DNA of 64,000 bases from Pseudomonadota bacterium (GCA_023423695.1 JAFAFA010000010.1:39322-103321); one strand, 5' to 3'. Positions 1 through 9,986 are shown, counted from the first letter of the stretch. Notes: generated by a model not told the origin, from the sequence alone. Translations and numbers: made by a program.

Positions 1-206
1 TGGCCCAGGGCAAGGCCAACCTGCAGGCGCCCTGGCTGGGTCTGACCGCCTTCTTCGTGCTGGCGATCATGCTGAGCCTGCTGATCTTCATCGGCGAGGC
101 GGTGCGCGACGCCTTCGACCCGCGCAAGACCATCGCCCAGATGTCCACCGCGATGCCGGGAGAGGCCAGCGCGGCGACGGCAGCGCGGAAGGAGGCGGCG
201 GAGTGA
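1..206 (+). CDS. yejE: Peptide ABC transporter permease, C-terminal end (YejE-like)
   Basis: This is the 3' end of a gene that begins outside the window; about 67 codons are present before the TGA at 204-206. The visible residues form one hydrophobic helix (around LTAFFVLAIMLSLLIFIGEA) followed by VRDAFDPRK, the usual last membrane helix and exit motif of DppC/OppC/YejE-type permeases that import oligopeptides. The next gene on the same strand is the double ATPase YejF, which supports the assignment to a yejABEF-type operon. The tail after DPRK is Ala-rich and probably cytoplasmic. The family is fairly sure; YejE rather than another OppC homologue is inferred from the YejF neighbour. Confidence 0.75.
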   Translation, partial: AQGKANLQAPWLGLTAFFVLAIMLSLLIFIGEAVRDAFDPRKTIAQMSTAMPGEASAATAARKEAAE

Positions 207-217
207 CGGTGCTGGAT

Positions 218-328
218 GCCCCCTCCCTAGCCCTCCCCCGCCTTTGGCGGGAGAGGGGACTACCGCCGCACCCCCACGAAGTTCCTGCCCCCTCTCCCGC
301 ACGGCGGGGGAGGGATGGGGAGGGGGCA
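218..328 (-). repeat. Intergenic palindromic repeat, copy 1 (inverted orientation)
   Basis: The copy starts with GCCCCCTCCC and ends with GGGAGGGGGCA, with inner CCCTCCCCCGCC and GGCGGGGGAGGG arms. Read on the minus strand it matches the six other copies in this window, including the off-centre block GCGGCGGTAGTCCCCTC. It lies between yejE and yejF inside what should be one operon, so the transcript would carry a strong GC hairpin there. Confidence 0.8.
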
Positions 329-381
329 CCCGCCATGCACCTCCCGTCAACGAAGAAGGCCAAACAGCCCGAGAGCCCGAC

Positions 382-2022
<1,641 letters not shown>

Positions 2023-2108
2023 GGCATCGGCCCGAGCCAGAGGCTTTATCCGGGACCGCTCCGCGGGTAGGGTAGCCCTCCCCTCGCACTGACCGACGCG
2101 CCGATCCC

Positions 2109-3107
2109 ATGACCGCCACCGCCCCGCAAGACGCCGCCCGCCTCGCCGAAGCCGTCCGGTCGGGGGACCGGCGGGCGCTGGCGCGGGCGATCACGCTGAT
2201 CGAATCGACGCGCGCCGACCATCGCGCCACCGCCGACGCGCTGTTGGCGGCGCTGCTGCCCTATACCGGCAACTCGGTGCGACTCGGCATTTCCGGCGTG
2301 CCGGGGGTGGGCAAATCGACCTTCATCGAGGCGTTCGGGCTGCATGTCATCGGGCTGGGGCACAAGGTCGCAGTGCTTGCGGTCGATCCGTCGTCGCAAC
2401 GCACCGGCGGCTCGATCCTGGGCGACAAGACCCGCATGGTCGATCTGTCGCGCGAGCCCCACGCCTTCATCCGTCCCTCCCCGGCAGGTGCGACGCTGGG
2501 CGGGGTGGCGCGCCGCACGCGTGAGGCGATGCTGATCTGCGAGGCCGCCGGTTTCGACGTCATCATCGTGGAGACGGTCGGCGTCGGCCAGTCGGAAACC
2601 GCGGTCGCCGACATGGTGGACCTGTTCATGCTGCTGCTGCTGCCGGCCGGCGGCGACGAGCTGCAGGGCATCAAGAAGGGCATCGTCGAGCTGGCCGACC
2701 TCGTCGTCGTCAACAAGGCAGACGGCGATCTCGCCGCCACCGCCCGCCACACCGTCGCCGACTACCGCCATGCGCTGGCCCTGCTGCGCCATGGCGACTG
2801 GCGGGTGCCGGTTCTCAGCTGCTCGGCTTTCCGGAAGGTGGGCATCGACACGATCTGGGACACCATCGGCGAGCACAAGGCCCTGACCGAGGCCAACGGC
2901 GCCCGCGCCACCCGCCGGGCGGAGCAGGCGCGTGCCTGGCTGTGGAGCGAGATCCGCGAGACGCTGATCGACCGCTTCCGCGCCCATCCCGCCGTGCGCG
3001 CCGATCTGGCGCGACTCGAGGCGGAGGTGACCGCCGGCACGACCATCCCGGCGGCGGCGGCCCACACCCTCCTGGGGCGCTTCCTCGACCAGACGGGCGG
3101 TGCATAA
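2109..3107 (+). CDS. meaB: Methylmalonyl-CoA mutase-associated GTPase MeaB (ArgK family)
   Basis: A 332-residue SIMIBI-class G protein that protects and reloads adenosylcobalamin-dependent methylmalonyl-CoA mutase. The P-loop GVPGVGKS lies near residue 62, DPSSQRTGGSILGD is the family's switch-like signature, ETVGVGQSE matches the G3 region, and VVNKADGD supplies the NKxD base-specificity motif. The C-terminal helical arm is present. Length is normal for the family. No mutase gene is in the window, so the partner must be encoded elsewhere. It is an orphan here, 86 bp after yejF. The old ArgK name (arginine transport kinase) is not supported by current knowledge of the family. Confidence 0.9.
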   Translation: MTATAPQDAARLAEAVRSGDRRALARAITLIESTRADHRATADALLAALLPYTGNSVRLGISGVPGVGKSTFIEAFGLHVIGLGHKVAVLAVDPSSQRTGGSILGDKTRMVDLSREPHAFIRPSPAGATLGGVARRTREAMLICEAAGFDVIIVETVGVGQSETAVADMVDLFMLLLLPAGGDELQGIKKGIVELADLVVVNKADGDLAATARHTVADYRHALALLRHGDWRVPVLSCSAFRKVGIDTIWDTIGEHKALTEANGARATRRAEQARAWLWSEIRETLIDRFRAHPAVRADLARLEAEVTAGTTIPAAAAHTLLGRFLDQTGGA

Positions 3108-3122
3108 CCCGTTCAGCTTATG

Positions 3123-3170
3123 TTGCACCGCAACAAATTCGTTGCGCCGCACCAACCGTAGGGCTATTCT
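3123..3170 (+). promoter_or_regulatory. Phasin gene promoter with two direct repeats (possible PhaR boxes)
   Basis: TTGCACCGCAACAA (3123-3136) and TTGCGCCGCACCAA (3142-3155) form a 14-bp direct repeat with 12 identities, start to start 19 bp. The second overlaps a -35-like TTGCGC (3142-3147), with TATTCT as the -10 element at 3165-3170 after 17 bp. TGC/GCA-rich boxes at phasin promoters are known targets of the polyhydroxyalkanoate repressor PhaR. The promoter call is moderate and the PhaR link is inference. Confidence 0.5.
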
Positions 3171-3319
3171 GCATCGGGCGGGAAAGGGGCGACATGCGCC
3201 GATTCGACCTTGTCGACTGGCGTCTGTCGCTTGGGCCGGGGTGCCCGCGGTCTCCTGGGGTTACGCCGGAGCGGCCTTTCCGTTTCCGCCAATGTGCCTT
3301 TTCTACGGGAGACAACGCC

Positions 3320-4048
3320 ATGACCGTTCAACCGACCCCCGCCGCCGTCCTGACCCTGCTCAAGACCAACGCCCAGACCACTGCCGCCAAATCCGCCCGA
3401 GTCGCCACTTTGGTCCAGGACGGCTACCGCCGCTGGTTCGACGGTGTGACCGCCTCGGTCAACGACGCCAGCCGCTTGGCCGCCGGGCTGGGCAAGGCCC
3501 GCACCCCCGCCGATCTGGCGGCGCTGCAGCGCGACTGGCTGTCCACCGCCCAGGCCCGCGTGAGCGAGAGCGTGCAGGGCTTCCTGGACGTCTCCACCAA
3601 GATCGCCGCCGAGATCACCACCTTGCCGGCGCCGGCCGCCGAGGCTGCTCCCGCCGCCGCTCCGGCCCCGACGGCCGAAGCTCCGAAGCCGGCCCCGGTG
3701 ACGGTCGCCGCCCCGGTGGTCGAGATGCCGAAGGTCGAGGCTCCCAAGTTCGAAGCCCCCAAGGTTGAGGCTAAGGTCGAGGCTCCCGCTCCGGCGCCGG
3801 TCGTCGAGGCCCCGGAGGCTGCTCCGGAGCCCGCCCCGGTGAAGGCCGCGGAGACCGCTCCGGTCGCCGCCACCGCCACCGCCGCCGCCAAGCCGGTCGA
3901 GGTTCCGGTCGAGAAGCTGGTCGAGGCTGTGAAGGCCGAGAAGGCTGCTCCCGCCGCCGCCATCGCCGCCGAGGTGAAGGCCGCAGCCAAGCCGGCGCCC
4001 CGCCGCGCCGCCAAGCCGGCGTCGAAGACCTCCACCGCCGTGAACTGA
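3320..4048 (+). CDS. Phasin-like protein with Ala/Pro/Lys-rich C-terminal tail
   Basis: A 242-residue protein. Residues 1-100 resemble the amphipathic helical phasin domain that coats polyhydroxyalkanoate granules (DGYRRWFDGVTASVNDASRL and LQRDWLSTAQARVSESVQGF). Residues from about 105 are low complexity, made of Ala, Pro, Glu, Val and Lys, with recurring VEAPK-like units. The last 35 residues are basic (KPAPRRAAKPASK), like the histone H1-like tails of phasins that contact DNA. GGGAG stands about 8 bp before the ATG at 3320. It has its own promoter and is monocistronic. Phasin is the best guess from the N-terminus; no catalytic motif is expected. Confidence 0.72.
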   Translation: MTVQPTPAAVLTLLKTNAQTTAAKSARVATLVQDGYRRWFDGVTASVNDASRLAAGLGKARTPADLAALQRDWLSTAQARVSESVQGFLDVSTKIAAEITTLPAPAAEAAPAAAPAPTAEAPKPAPVTVAAPVVEMPKVEAPKFEAPKVEAKVEAPAPAPVVEAPEAAPEPAPVKAAETAPVAATATAAAKPVEVPVEKLVEAVKAEKAAPAAAIAAEVKAAAKPAPRRAAKPASKTSTAVN

Positions 4049-4184
4049 CACCCGTCAGGACAAGGCATTTAGAGAAAGACCGGGCGCGGCGCGTCTCTTC
4101 GCGAGATCGAAGAGGCCGCTGCGCTTCGACTCTCCACTTTCCCGCGACGACTCAGGTTTTGATGGGTTCGTCGCGGATCCCGGC

Positions 4185-4214
4185 TTGACGACGGCGCTTT
4201 TGTTCGACTATATA
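4185..4214 (+). promoter_or_regulatory. Sigma-70 promoter of rpmB
   Basis: TTGACG (4185-4190), an 18-bp spacer and TATATA (4209-4214) form a strong housekeeping promoter about 68 bp before the rpmB start codon. The spacer is AT-richer than its surroundings. Confidence 0.7.
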
Positions 4215-4281
4215 GCGGCCTCCTTCGGGCGGCAGGCCGTCCGTTACCGGGTTTCATTTGCTAAAGTAAAGGATCAGTCCG

Positions 4282-4581
4282 ATGGCACGTCGGTGCTCCG
4301 TGACCGGCAAGGGCACGCAGTTTGGCAACAACGTCAGCCACGCCAACAACAAGAATCGCCGCCGCTTCCAGCCGAACCTCCAGGAAACGTCGCTGCTCAG
4401 CGACAGCCTGGGGCAGCTGGTGCGTCTGCGCCTCTCGGTGAACGCGATCCGCTCGATCGAGCACAAGGGCGGCCTCGACGCCTTCCTGCTCGATGCTAAG
4501 GACGCCGTGCTGAGCCTGGATGCCCGTCGCATCAAGCGCCGGATTTCCAAGGCCCAGGAGAAGCAGCAGGCCGCGGCCTGA
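4282..4581 (+). CDS. rpmB: 50S ribosomal protein L28
   Basis: A 99-residue large-subunit ribosomal protein. It starts MARRCSVTGKGTQFGNNVSH, the standard L28 N-terminus, followed by the basic NNKNRRRFQPNL segment and a helical C-terminus rich in Lys and Arg. Length fits alphaproteobacterial L28, which is longer than the E. coli protein. It is transcribed alone from the promoter just upstream and followed by a terminator-like hairpin. No paralogue is seen in the window. Confidence 0.96.
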   Translation: MARRCSVTGKGTQFGNNVSHANNKNRRRFQPNLQETSLLSDSLGQLVRLRLSVNAIRSIEHKGGLDAFLLDAKDAVLSLDARRIKRRISKAQEKQQAAA

Positions 4582-4693
4582 TCGCTTCCCGGCATCCGGG
4601 GCGCGTTTGGTGTGCTGAGGCGGAGCGCTTGCCGCTCCGCTAGCGAGATTTAAGACGCGTACAGGACGATTCCGACTCCCGGTAAGAGAGCGG

Positions 4694-4732
4694 CGCGCGA
4701 CATCCGAAAGGGTGCCGCGCGTTTCGTCGTTT
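4694..4732 (+). terminator. Probable rpmB terminator
   Basis: A 12-bp stem (CGCGCGACATCC with GGGTGCCGCGCG, one mismatch and one wobble) closes a GAAA tetraloop and is followed by TTTCGTCGTTT. It sits about 110 bp after the rpmB stop. A second GC hairpin without a T-run lies at 4620-4640. Confidence 0.6.
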
Positions 4733-4753
4733 CCGGGGGTGTGTTGTTCCGGT

Positions 4754-4887
4754 TGCCCCCTCCCCACCCCTCCCCCGCCCTCGGCCGGCCAAAGGCCGGT
4801 CCGATTGCGGGTGAGGGGGCAGGAGCTATGCGGAAGTGCGGCGGAGTTCCCTCCCCCGCCCAGCGGGGGAGGGTTAGGGAGGGGGCA
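4754..4887 (+). repeat. Intergenic palindromic repeat, copy 2
   Basis: Runs from TGCCCCCTCCCC to GGGAGGGGGCA and contains the shared blocks GAGGGGGCAGGAGCT and GCGGCGGAGTTCCCTC. It fills most of the gap between rpmB and recX, which point toward each other. The 318-bp gap from 4582 to 4899 holds only this repeat and the rpmB terminator hairpins. Confidence 0.85.
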
Positions 4888-4899
4888 CCGGGCGAGGGC

Positions 4900-5478
4900 T
4901 CACTCCCCCAACACCTCCTCCGGATCCTCCGCATCCACCACCCGCCGGGCGATCTCATAGCCGAATCCGGCCCGCCCCAGCGCCGCCATGTCCTTTTCGC
5001 GGTGCGCTTCCCGCTGTTCCGGCCGCCGGTAGGGCCCCAGCCGCCGCCGCTTCGCCAGCGCCAGCGCCGCGGTCAGGTCCAGATCGGGCCCGACATCCTC
5101 GCGCAGGCTGTCCAGCGCCTTGTCGGCCTCGTCGCGGCCGATGCCCTTGCCGGCCAGCTTCTGCGCGATCAGCCGGGTGGAGGCGCCGCGGCGGTGCAGG
5201 CTCTCCGTCCGCATCCGGGCATAGGTCTCGTCGTTCAGCAGGCCGCTGCGGACATAGCGGGCCAGCAGGTCCTCGACCCAGCGGGCGCCCTCCTCGCGGT
5301 CGGTGCCGTGGGCCTTGGCCGACAGGTCGACCTTGCGCATCAGCACCCGGCGCAGGTTGGCCGTCGAACTGGCGAAACGCTCCAGATAATGCAGCGCCGC
5401 GTTCTCCAGATACTGGGGCGTGACGCGCTTGGGCGGCTTGCGGGCCGGCGAAGATGGGCGCTTGTCGTCGGTGTTCAT
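4900..5478 (-). CDS. recX: Regulatory protein RecX
   Basis: A 192-residue, mostly helical protein of the RecX family, which binds RecA filaments and limits strand exchange. The family pattern is visible: an LRRVLMRKV repeat near residue 42, then GLLNDETYARMRTESLHRRGASTRLIAQKLAGKGI, the most conserved RecX block, and a third repeat ending GFGYEIARRVVD. I start at the ATG at 5478 (MNTDDKRPSSP); a longer frame upstream runs into the divergent promoter region. No recA is in the window, so it is unlinked here, as is common in alphaproteobacteria. Confidence 0.85.
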   Translation of the reverse strand: MNTDDKRPSSPARKPPKRVTPQYLENAALHYLERFASSTANLRRVLMRKVDLSAKAHGTDREEGARWVEDLLARYVRSGLLNDETYARMRTESLHRRGASTRLIAQKLAGKGIGRDEADKALDSLREDVGPDLDLTAALALAKRRRLGPYRRPEQREAHREKDMAALGRAGFGYEIARRVVDAEDPEEVLGE

Positions 5479-5526
5479 GGCAGTCCCTTCGGCGGCGGCG
5501 GTTGCCGGATGGGAGGGCCGCACGTA

Positions 5527-5564
5527 CAGTCCGTGACCTTCCCGGCAGTCCGTGACCTTCCCGG
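5527..5564. repeat. Perfect 19-bp tandem duplication
   Basis: CAGTCCGTGACCTTCCCGG occurs twice head to tail (5527-5545 and 5546-5564) with no mismatch, in the divergent promoter region between recX and the ABC-2 permease gene. Confidence 0.9.
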
Positions 5565-5644
5565 CGCCCTTTCCTGGCGAAACAGCCCCGGTTCCTCCGG
5601 CCATGGCCGCCGGCACCGGGTCCCTAAAGGCAGATCGTGACGCG

Positions 5645-6448
5645 ATGACCCTTCCCCTTCCTCCCATGCCGCGCAACGTCGGTTCCGTCAACTGGATCGG
5701 CCTGTGGACGCTCTACGCACGCGAGGTACGGCGCTTCGTCAAGGTGCACCAGCAGACCGTCTGGGCGCCGGTGGTGACGACCCTGCTCTATTACGCGGTG
5801 TTCGCCCTGTCGCTCGGCTCGGCCGTGCGGATGGTCGGGGAGACGCCCTATCTGCAATTCCTGGCGCCCGGCCTGATCATGATGGCGATGGTGCAGAACG
5901 CCTTCGCCAACACCTCCTCCTCCATCGTGATCGCCAAGGTCCAGGGCAACATCGTCGACATCCTGATGCCGCCGCTGTCGCCGATGGAACTGGTCAGCGG
6001 CTTCGTGCTGGGCGGCGTCACCCGCGGCATCGTGGTCGGTCTGGTGACCGGGCTGGCCATCTGGGCGGTGATCCCGATGCACATGCCGCATCCGGGCTTC
6101 GTGCTGTTCCATGCGGTGATGGCGTCGATGCTGCTGTCTCTGCTGGGTCTGGTCGGCGGCGTCTGGTCGGAGAAGTTCGACAACATTGCGGCCGTGACCA
6201 ACTTCGTGGTGACGCCGCTGTCCTTCCTGTCCGGCACCTTCTATTCGGTCGACACGCTACCGCCCGTCTTCTGGTGGATCGCCCATTTCGACCCGTTCTT
6301 CTACATGATCGATGGCTTCCGCTACGGCTTCATCGGGGTGTCCGACGGAGCGCGCTGGCTGGGTGTCGCCGTGATGCTGGGCGTGAATGCCGGGCTGTGG
6401 TGGCTCGCCTGGCGCATGTTCAAGACGGGCTACAAGCTTAAGGCGTGA
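5645..6448 (+). CDS. ABC-2 type transporter permease
   Basis: A 267-residue inner-membrane protein with about six hydrophobic segments and the ABC-2 permease layout: a short cytoplasmic N-terminus with WTLYAREVRRFVKVHQQTVWAP, the QFLAPGLIMMAMVQNAF segment, and the conserved late stretch PLSFLSGTFYSVDTLP before the last helices. The family includes YadH and the NodJ/drug export permeases. No ATPase gene adjoins it, so its partner is encoded elsewhere. I start at ATG 5645; an upstream in-frame ATG at 5552 lies within the tandem duplication. The substrate cannot be told. Confidence 0.85.
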   Translation: MTLPLPPMPRNVGSVNWIGLWTLYAREVRRFVKVHQQTVWAPVVTTLLYYAVFALSLGSAVRMVGETPYLQFLAPGLIMMAMVQNAFANTSSSIVIAKVQGNIVDILMPPLSPMELVSGFVLGGVTRGIVVGLVTGLAIWAVIPMHMPHPGFVLFHAVMASMLLSLLGLVGGVWSEKFDNIAAVTNFVVTPLSFLSGTFYSVDTLPPVFWWIAHFDPFFYMIDGFRYGFIGVSDGARWLGVAVMLGVNAGLWWLAWRMFKTGYKLKA

Positions 6449-6573
6449 AGACGCTGCGAAAACAGCGCATTTTCACCCCTATCCGTTGACAGAACCCATC
6501 GATCTCCGGATATTTGCCCTTCCCGGCGGTCAGGCATGGCCGCCGGATTTTCCTTTTTTGGGAGACCAAAGCC

Positions 6574-7746
6574 GTGATCCCCGTCGTTATGCCCACATAC
6601 GCCCGCGCCGACGTCGTGTTCGAGCGTGGTCAAGGTCCGTATCTCTACGCGACCGACGGGCGACGATTCCTCGATTTCGCCGCCGGCGTCGCGGTGAACG
6701 CGCTGGGTCACGCGCATCCCTATCTGGTGGAGAAGCTGACCGAGCAGGCGAACAAGCTGTGGCACACCTCCAACCTGTTCCGGGTCGCCGGGCAGGAGAG
6801 CCTTGCCAAGCGCCTGACCGAGGTCACCTTCGCCGATACCGTGTTCTTCACCAATTCGGGTGCGGAAGCGTGGGAATGCGGCGCCAAGGCCGTCCGCAAG
6901 TATCATTACGAATCCGGCAACCCGCAGAAGAACCGCATCATCACCTTCGAGCAGGCCTTCCACGGCCGCACGCTGGCCGCCATCTCGGCCGCCAAGCAGG
7001 AGAAGCTGGTGCATGGCTTCGACCCGCTGCTGGACGGCTTCGATCAGGTGCCGTTCGGCGACCTCGACGCCGTGCGCGCCGCCATCACGCCTGCCACCGG
7101 CGGCATCTGCGTCGAGCCGATCCAGGGCGAGGGCGGCATCCGCGCCGGCTCGGTGGAGTTCCTGCGGGGCCTGCGCGCGCTGTGCGACGAGCATGGCCTG
7201 CTGCTGTTCCTGGACGAGATCCAGTGCGGCATGGGCCGCACCGGCAAGCTGTTCGCCCATGAATGGGCCGGCATCACCCCGGACGTCATGTGCGTCGCCA
7301 AGGGCATCGGCGGCGGCTTCCCGCTCGGCGCCTGCCTTGCCACCGAACGCGCGGCCTCGGGCATGACCGCCGGCACCCACGGCTCGACCTATGGCGGCAA
7401 CCCGCTGGCGACCGCCGTCGGCAACGCCGTGCTGGACGTCGTGCTGGCGCCGGGCTTCCTGGACGACGTGCAGAAGACTTCGGCCTCTCTGCGCGGCCGC
7501 CTGGAGGAACTGATCGCCAAGCATCCGGCGATGTTCCTCGAACTGCGCGGCCAGGGCCTGATGCTCGGCCTCAAGCTGGGCCAGCCGGTCGGCGAGGTGG
7601 TGGCGAAGCTGCGCGCCAACGGCCTGCTGTCGGTTCCGGCCGGCGACAATGTGGTGCGGCTGCTGCCGCCCCTGAACATCGGCGAAGCCGAAGTGAACGA
7701 AGCCGTCGGGATTCTCGACCGGACGGCGCAGGAGTGCGTGGGATGA
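6574..7746 (+). CDS. argD: Acetylornithine transaminase
   Basis: A 390-residue class III PLP-dependent aminotransferase that converts N-acetylglutamate semialdehyde to N-acetylornithine in arginine synthesis. Visible motifs are the FTNSGAEAWECGAKAVRKYH PLP-phosphate loop, FHGRTLAAISA, LFLDEIQCGMGRTGK with the cofactor Asp, and MCVAKGIGGGFPLGA with the Schiff-base Lys. I chose the GTG at 6574 (VIPVVMPTYARADVVFERG) because GGGAG precedes it by 8 bp and homology starts there; ATG 6589 is the fallback. The stop overlaps the argF start by ATGA, indicating coupling. Confidence 0.93.
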   Translation: MIPVVMPTYARADVVFERGQGPYLYATDGRRFLDFAAGVAVNALGHAHPYLVEKLTEQANKLWHTSNLFRVAGQESLAKRLTEVTFADTVFFTNSGAEAWECGAKAVRKYHYESGNPQKNRIITFEQAFHGRTLAAISAAKQEKLVHGFDPLLDGFDQVPFGDLDAVRAAITPATGGICVEPIQGEGGIRAGSVEFLRGLRALCDEHGLLLFLDEIQCGMGRTGKLFAHEWAGITPDVMCVAKGIGGGFPLGACLATERAASGMTAGTHGSTYGGNPLATAVGNAVLDVVLAPGFLDDVQKTSASLRGRLEELIAKHPAMFLELRGQGLMLGLKLGQPVGEVVAKLRANGLLSVPAGDNVVRLLPPLNIGEAEVNEAVGILDRTAQECVG

Positions 7747-8696
7747 ACGGCGACAACAACACCGCCAACGGCACGGTTCGGCATTTTCTCGACATCGACC
7801 GGATGGACGGCGCCACCCTGCGCCGCCTGCTCGACCATGCCGTGCGCATCAAGGCCGACCTGAAGAAGGACCGGCTGGCCCATTCCACCCTGCTGGCCGG
7901 CCGTTCGCTGGCCTTGATCTTCGAGAAGCCCTCGACCCGCACCCGCGTGTCGTTCGAGGTCGGCATGCAGCAGTTCGGCGGCAGCGTCGTGGTGCTGAAG
8001 CCCGACGACATGCAGCTGGGCCGCGGCGAGACCATCGGCGACACCGCCCGTGTGCTGTCGCGCTTCGTCGATGCGGTGATGGTCCGCACCACCGGCGAGG
8101 AGCGGGTGCATGAACTGGCGGCCCATGCCAGCATCCCGATCATCAACGGCCTGACCGACCAGACCCACCCCTGCCAGATCATGGCCGACCTGATGACCTT
8201 CGAGGAGCATCGCGGTCCGATCAACGGCCGGACCATCGCCTGGATCGGCGACTGCAACAACGTCGCGGTCAGCTGGGCGCACGCCGCCGTGCGTTTCGGC
8301 TTCGAGCTGCGCCTCGCCTGCCCCACCGTCTACGGCCCGTCGCCGGAGCTGCTGGCCTGGGCGGAGCGCGAAGGCACCGGCCGTCTGGTCGTGACCGAAT
8401 CGCCGGAAGAGGCGGTACGCGGCGCCGAATGCGTCATCACCGACGCCTGGGCCTCCATGCACAACACCGACGTGGACGAGCGCGCGGCGATCCTCGCCCC
8501 TTATCAGGTGAACGAGGCATTGATGGCGCACGCGCACCCCGAGGCGCTGTTCATGCACTGCCTGCCGGCCCACCGGAACGAGGAAGTGACCGACGGCGTG
8601 ATCGACGGCCGTCATTCGGTGGTCTGGGACGAGGCGGAAAACCGCCTGCACGCCCAGAAGGCCATCCTCGGCTGGTGCATGGGTATGCTGGACTGA
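7743..8696 (+). CDS. argF: Ornithine carbamoyltransferase
   Basis: A 317-residue cytosolic enzyme that makes citrulline from ornithine and carbamoyl phosphate. The carbamoyl phosphate motif FEKPSTRTRVSFE lies near residue 61, DQTHPCQIMADL is the second binding block, and FMHCLPAHRNEEV carries the ornithine-side Cys. Length is normal. Its ATG shares bases with the argD stop. The order argD-argF-hslO is typical of alphaproteobacteria, but a GC palindrome separates argF from hslO. Confidence 0.96.
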   Translation: MNGDNNTANGTVRHFLDIDRMDGATLRRLLDHAVRIKADLKKDRLAHSTLLAGRSLALIFEKPSTRTRVSFEVGMQQFGGSVVVLKPDDMQLGRGETIGDTARVLSRFVDAVMVRTTGEERVHELAAHASIPIINGLTDQTHPCQIMADLMTFEEHRGPINGRTIAWIGDCNNVAVSWAHAAVRFGFELRLACPTVYGPSPELLAWAEREGTGRLVVTESPEEAVRGAECVITDAWASMHNTDVDERAAILAPYQVNEALMAHAHPEALFMHCLPAHRNEEVTDGVIDGRHSVVWDEAENRLHAQKAILGWCMGMLD

Positions 8697-8709
8697 GAAG
8701 GACGCCGTT

Positions 8710-8826
8710 TGCCCCCTCTCCCGCCCTCGGCCGGCAAAAGGCCGGTCCGATCGCGGGAGAGGGGGTAAGTGTCGAAGCGGCGGAGTTCCCTCTCCCTCGA
8801 AGAGGAGGAGGGTTAGGAAGGGGGCA
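8710..8826 (+). repeat. Intergenic palindromic repeat, copy 3
   Basis: Begins TGCCCCCTCTCCC and ends GGAAGGGGGCA, with the GCGGCGGAGTTCCCTC block. Its inner arms have drifted (CTCCCTCGAAGAGGAGGAG). It lies between argF and hslO on the coding strand. Nothing else is evident in 8697-8952. Confidence 0.8.
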
Positions 8827-8952
8827 AAACGCTTCCCACACCACAGGCCACCCCATGCATGGGTGCCCTGCCGGCCTTGATTCGGCCCCCGTCCGCCCCG
8901 ATCTTCGGCCCTACGCCTGCATAACCGGTCTCTGTCTTAAGGAATCCGCCCT

Positions 8953-9894
8953 ATGGACGATCCGTCCGTCCGTCCGCTCACCGATGATTTCGTCCTGCCG
9001 TTCCAGATCGAGGCGTCGCGCCTGCGCGGCCGCGTCATCAAGCTGGGGCCGGCGATCGACGAGATCCTGACCCGCCACGACTATCCGCCCACCGTCGCCC
9101 GCTTCCTGGCAGAGACGGCGACGCTGGCCGTGCTGCTCGCCAGCATGCTGAAGTACGAGGGCATCTTCACGCTCCAGACCAAGGGCGACGGGCCGATCCG
9201 CCTGATGGTGGCCGACGTCACCTCGGTCGGCGACGTGCGCGCCTATGCCCAGTTCGATCCGGAAGCGCTGGCCAAGGCCGAGCGGGATGTCGACATCGCA
9301 CCGGCCGCGGCGCTGCTCGGCAAGGGCTACATCGCCTTCACGGTGGACCAGGGTCAGGACACCGACCGCTACCAGGGCATCGTCGAGCTGTACGGCAAGA
9401 CGCTGACCGACTGCGTGCAGCATTACTTCCGCCAGTCCGAGCAGATCGACACCGGCCTGACCGTCTCGGTCGACCGCGAGGTGAAGCCGGACGGCACGCC
9501 GGGCCAGTGGCGCACCGGCGGCATCATGATCCAGCGCCTGCCGCAGGAGCAGGGTCTGGTCGCCTCGGACAAGGAAGACGACTGGCGCCGCGCCATGGTG
9601 CTGATGGCCAGCGTCACCGGCGACGAGCTGCTGTCGACCGACCTCGCCGCGTCCGACCTGCTCTACCGCCTGTTCCACGAGGACGGCGTGCGGGTCTACG
9701 AGGGCCATGCGCTGCGTTTCGGCTGCCGCTGCTCGCGCGAGCGGGTGGAGACCATGCTGCGCAGCCTGCCCCGCGAAGAGGTGCAGGAACTGAAGATCGA
9801 CGACGGCCGGGTCGAGGTGACCTGCCAGTTCTGCTCGACCGACTACCACTTCACCGACGCGGATCTCGACCGCGTGTATGGACCTGCCTCCTAG
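8953..9894 (+). CDS. hslO: Redox-regulated chaperone Hsp33
   Basis: A 313-residue cytosolic holdase activated by oxidation. The C-terminal zinc switch is intact: C-R-C near residue 259 and C-Q-F-C about 35 residues later, fitting the CxC...CxxC pattern. The N-terminal substrate-binding domain contains ATLAVLLASMLKYEGIFTLQTKGDGP, a conserved Hsp33 block. It follows argF in the same direction and ends 33 bp before a clear intrinsic terminator. No heat-shock promoter was recognised. Confidence 0.95.
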   Translation: MDDPSVRPLTDDFVLPFQIEASRLRGRVIKLGPAIDEILTRHDYPPTVARFLAETATLAVLLASMLKYEGIFTLQTKGDGPIRLMVADVTSVGDVRAYAQFDPEALAKAERDVDIAPAAALLGKGYIAFTVDQGQDTDRYQGIVELYGKTLTDCVQHYFRQSEQIDTGLTVSVDREVKPDGTPGQWRTGGIMIQRLPQEQGLVASDKEDDWRRAMVLMASVTGDELLSTDLAASDLLYRLFHEDGVRVYEGHALRFGCRCSRERVETMLRSLPREEVQELKIDDGRVEVTCQFCSTDYHFTDADLDRVYGPAS

Positions 9895-9927
9895 AGGGGA
9901 ATAGGGTCCGACACCAGCGCGTTCATG

Positions 9928-9956
9928 GGGGCGCGGCGTCAGCGCCGCGCCCCTTT
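9928..9956 (+). terminator. Rho-independent terminator of hslO
   Basis: A perfect 11-bp stem (GGGGCGCGGCG, 9928-9938, with CGCCGCGCCCC, 9943-9953), loop TCAG and TTTCCTT after it. Confidence 0.8.
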
Positions 9957-9986
9957 CCTTATCCAGAACCCCGAACCGGAGCCCCC

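Noticed and set aside
4620..4640. GC hairpin right after rpmB as the terminator
   Set aside because: The stem GCGGAGCG/CGCTCCGC has no T-run; the hairpin at 4694-4732 with T-rich tail is a better candidate.
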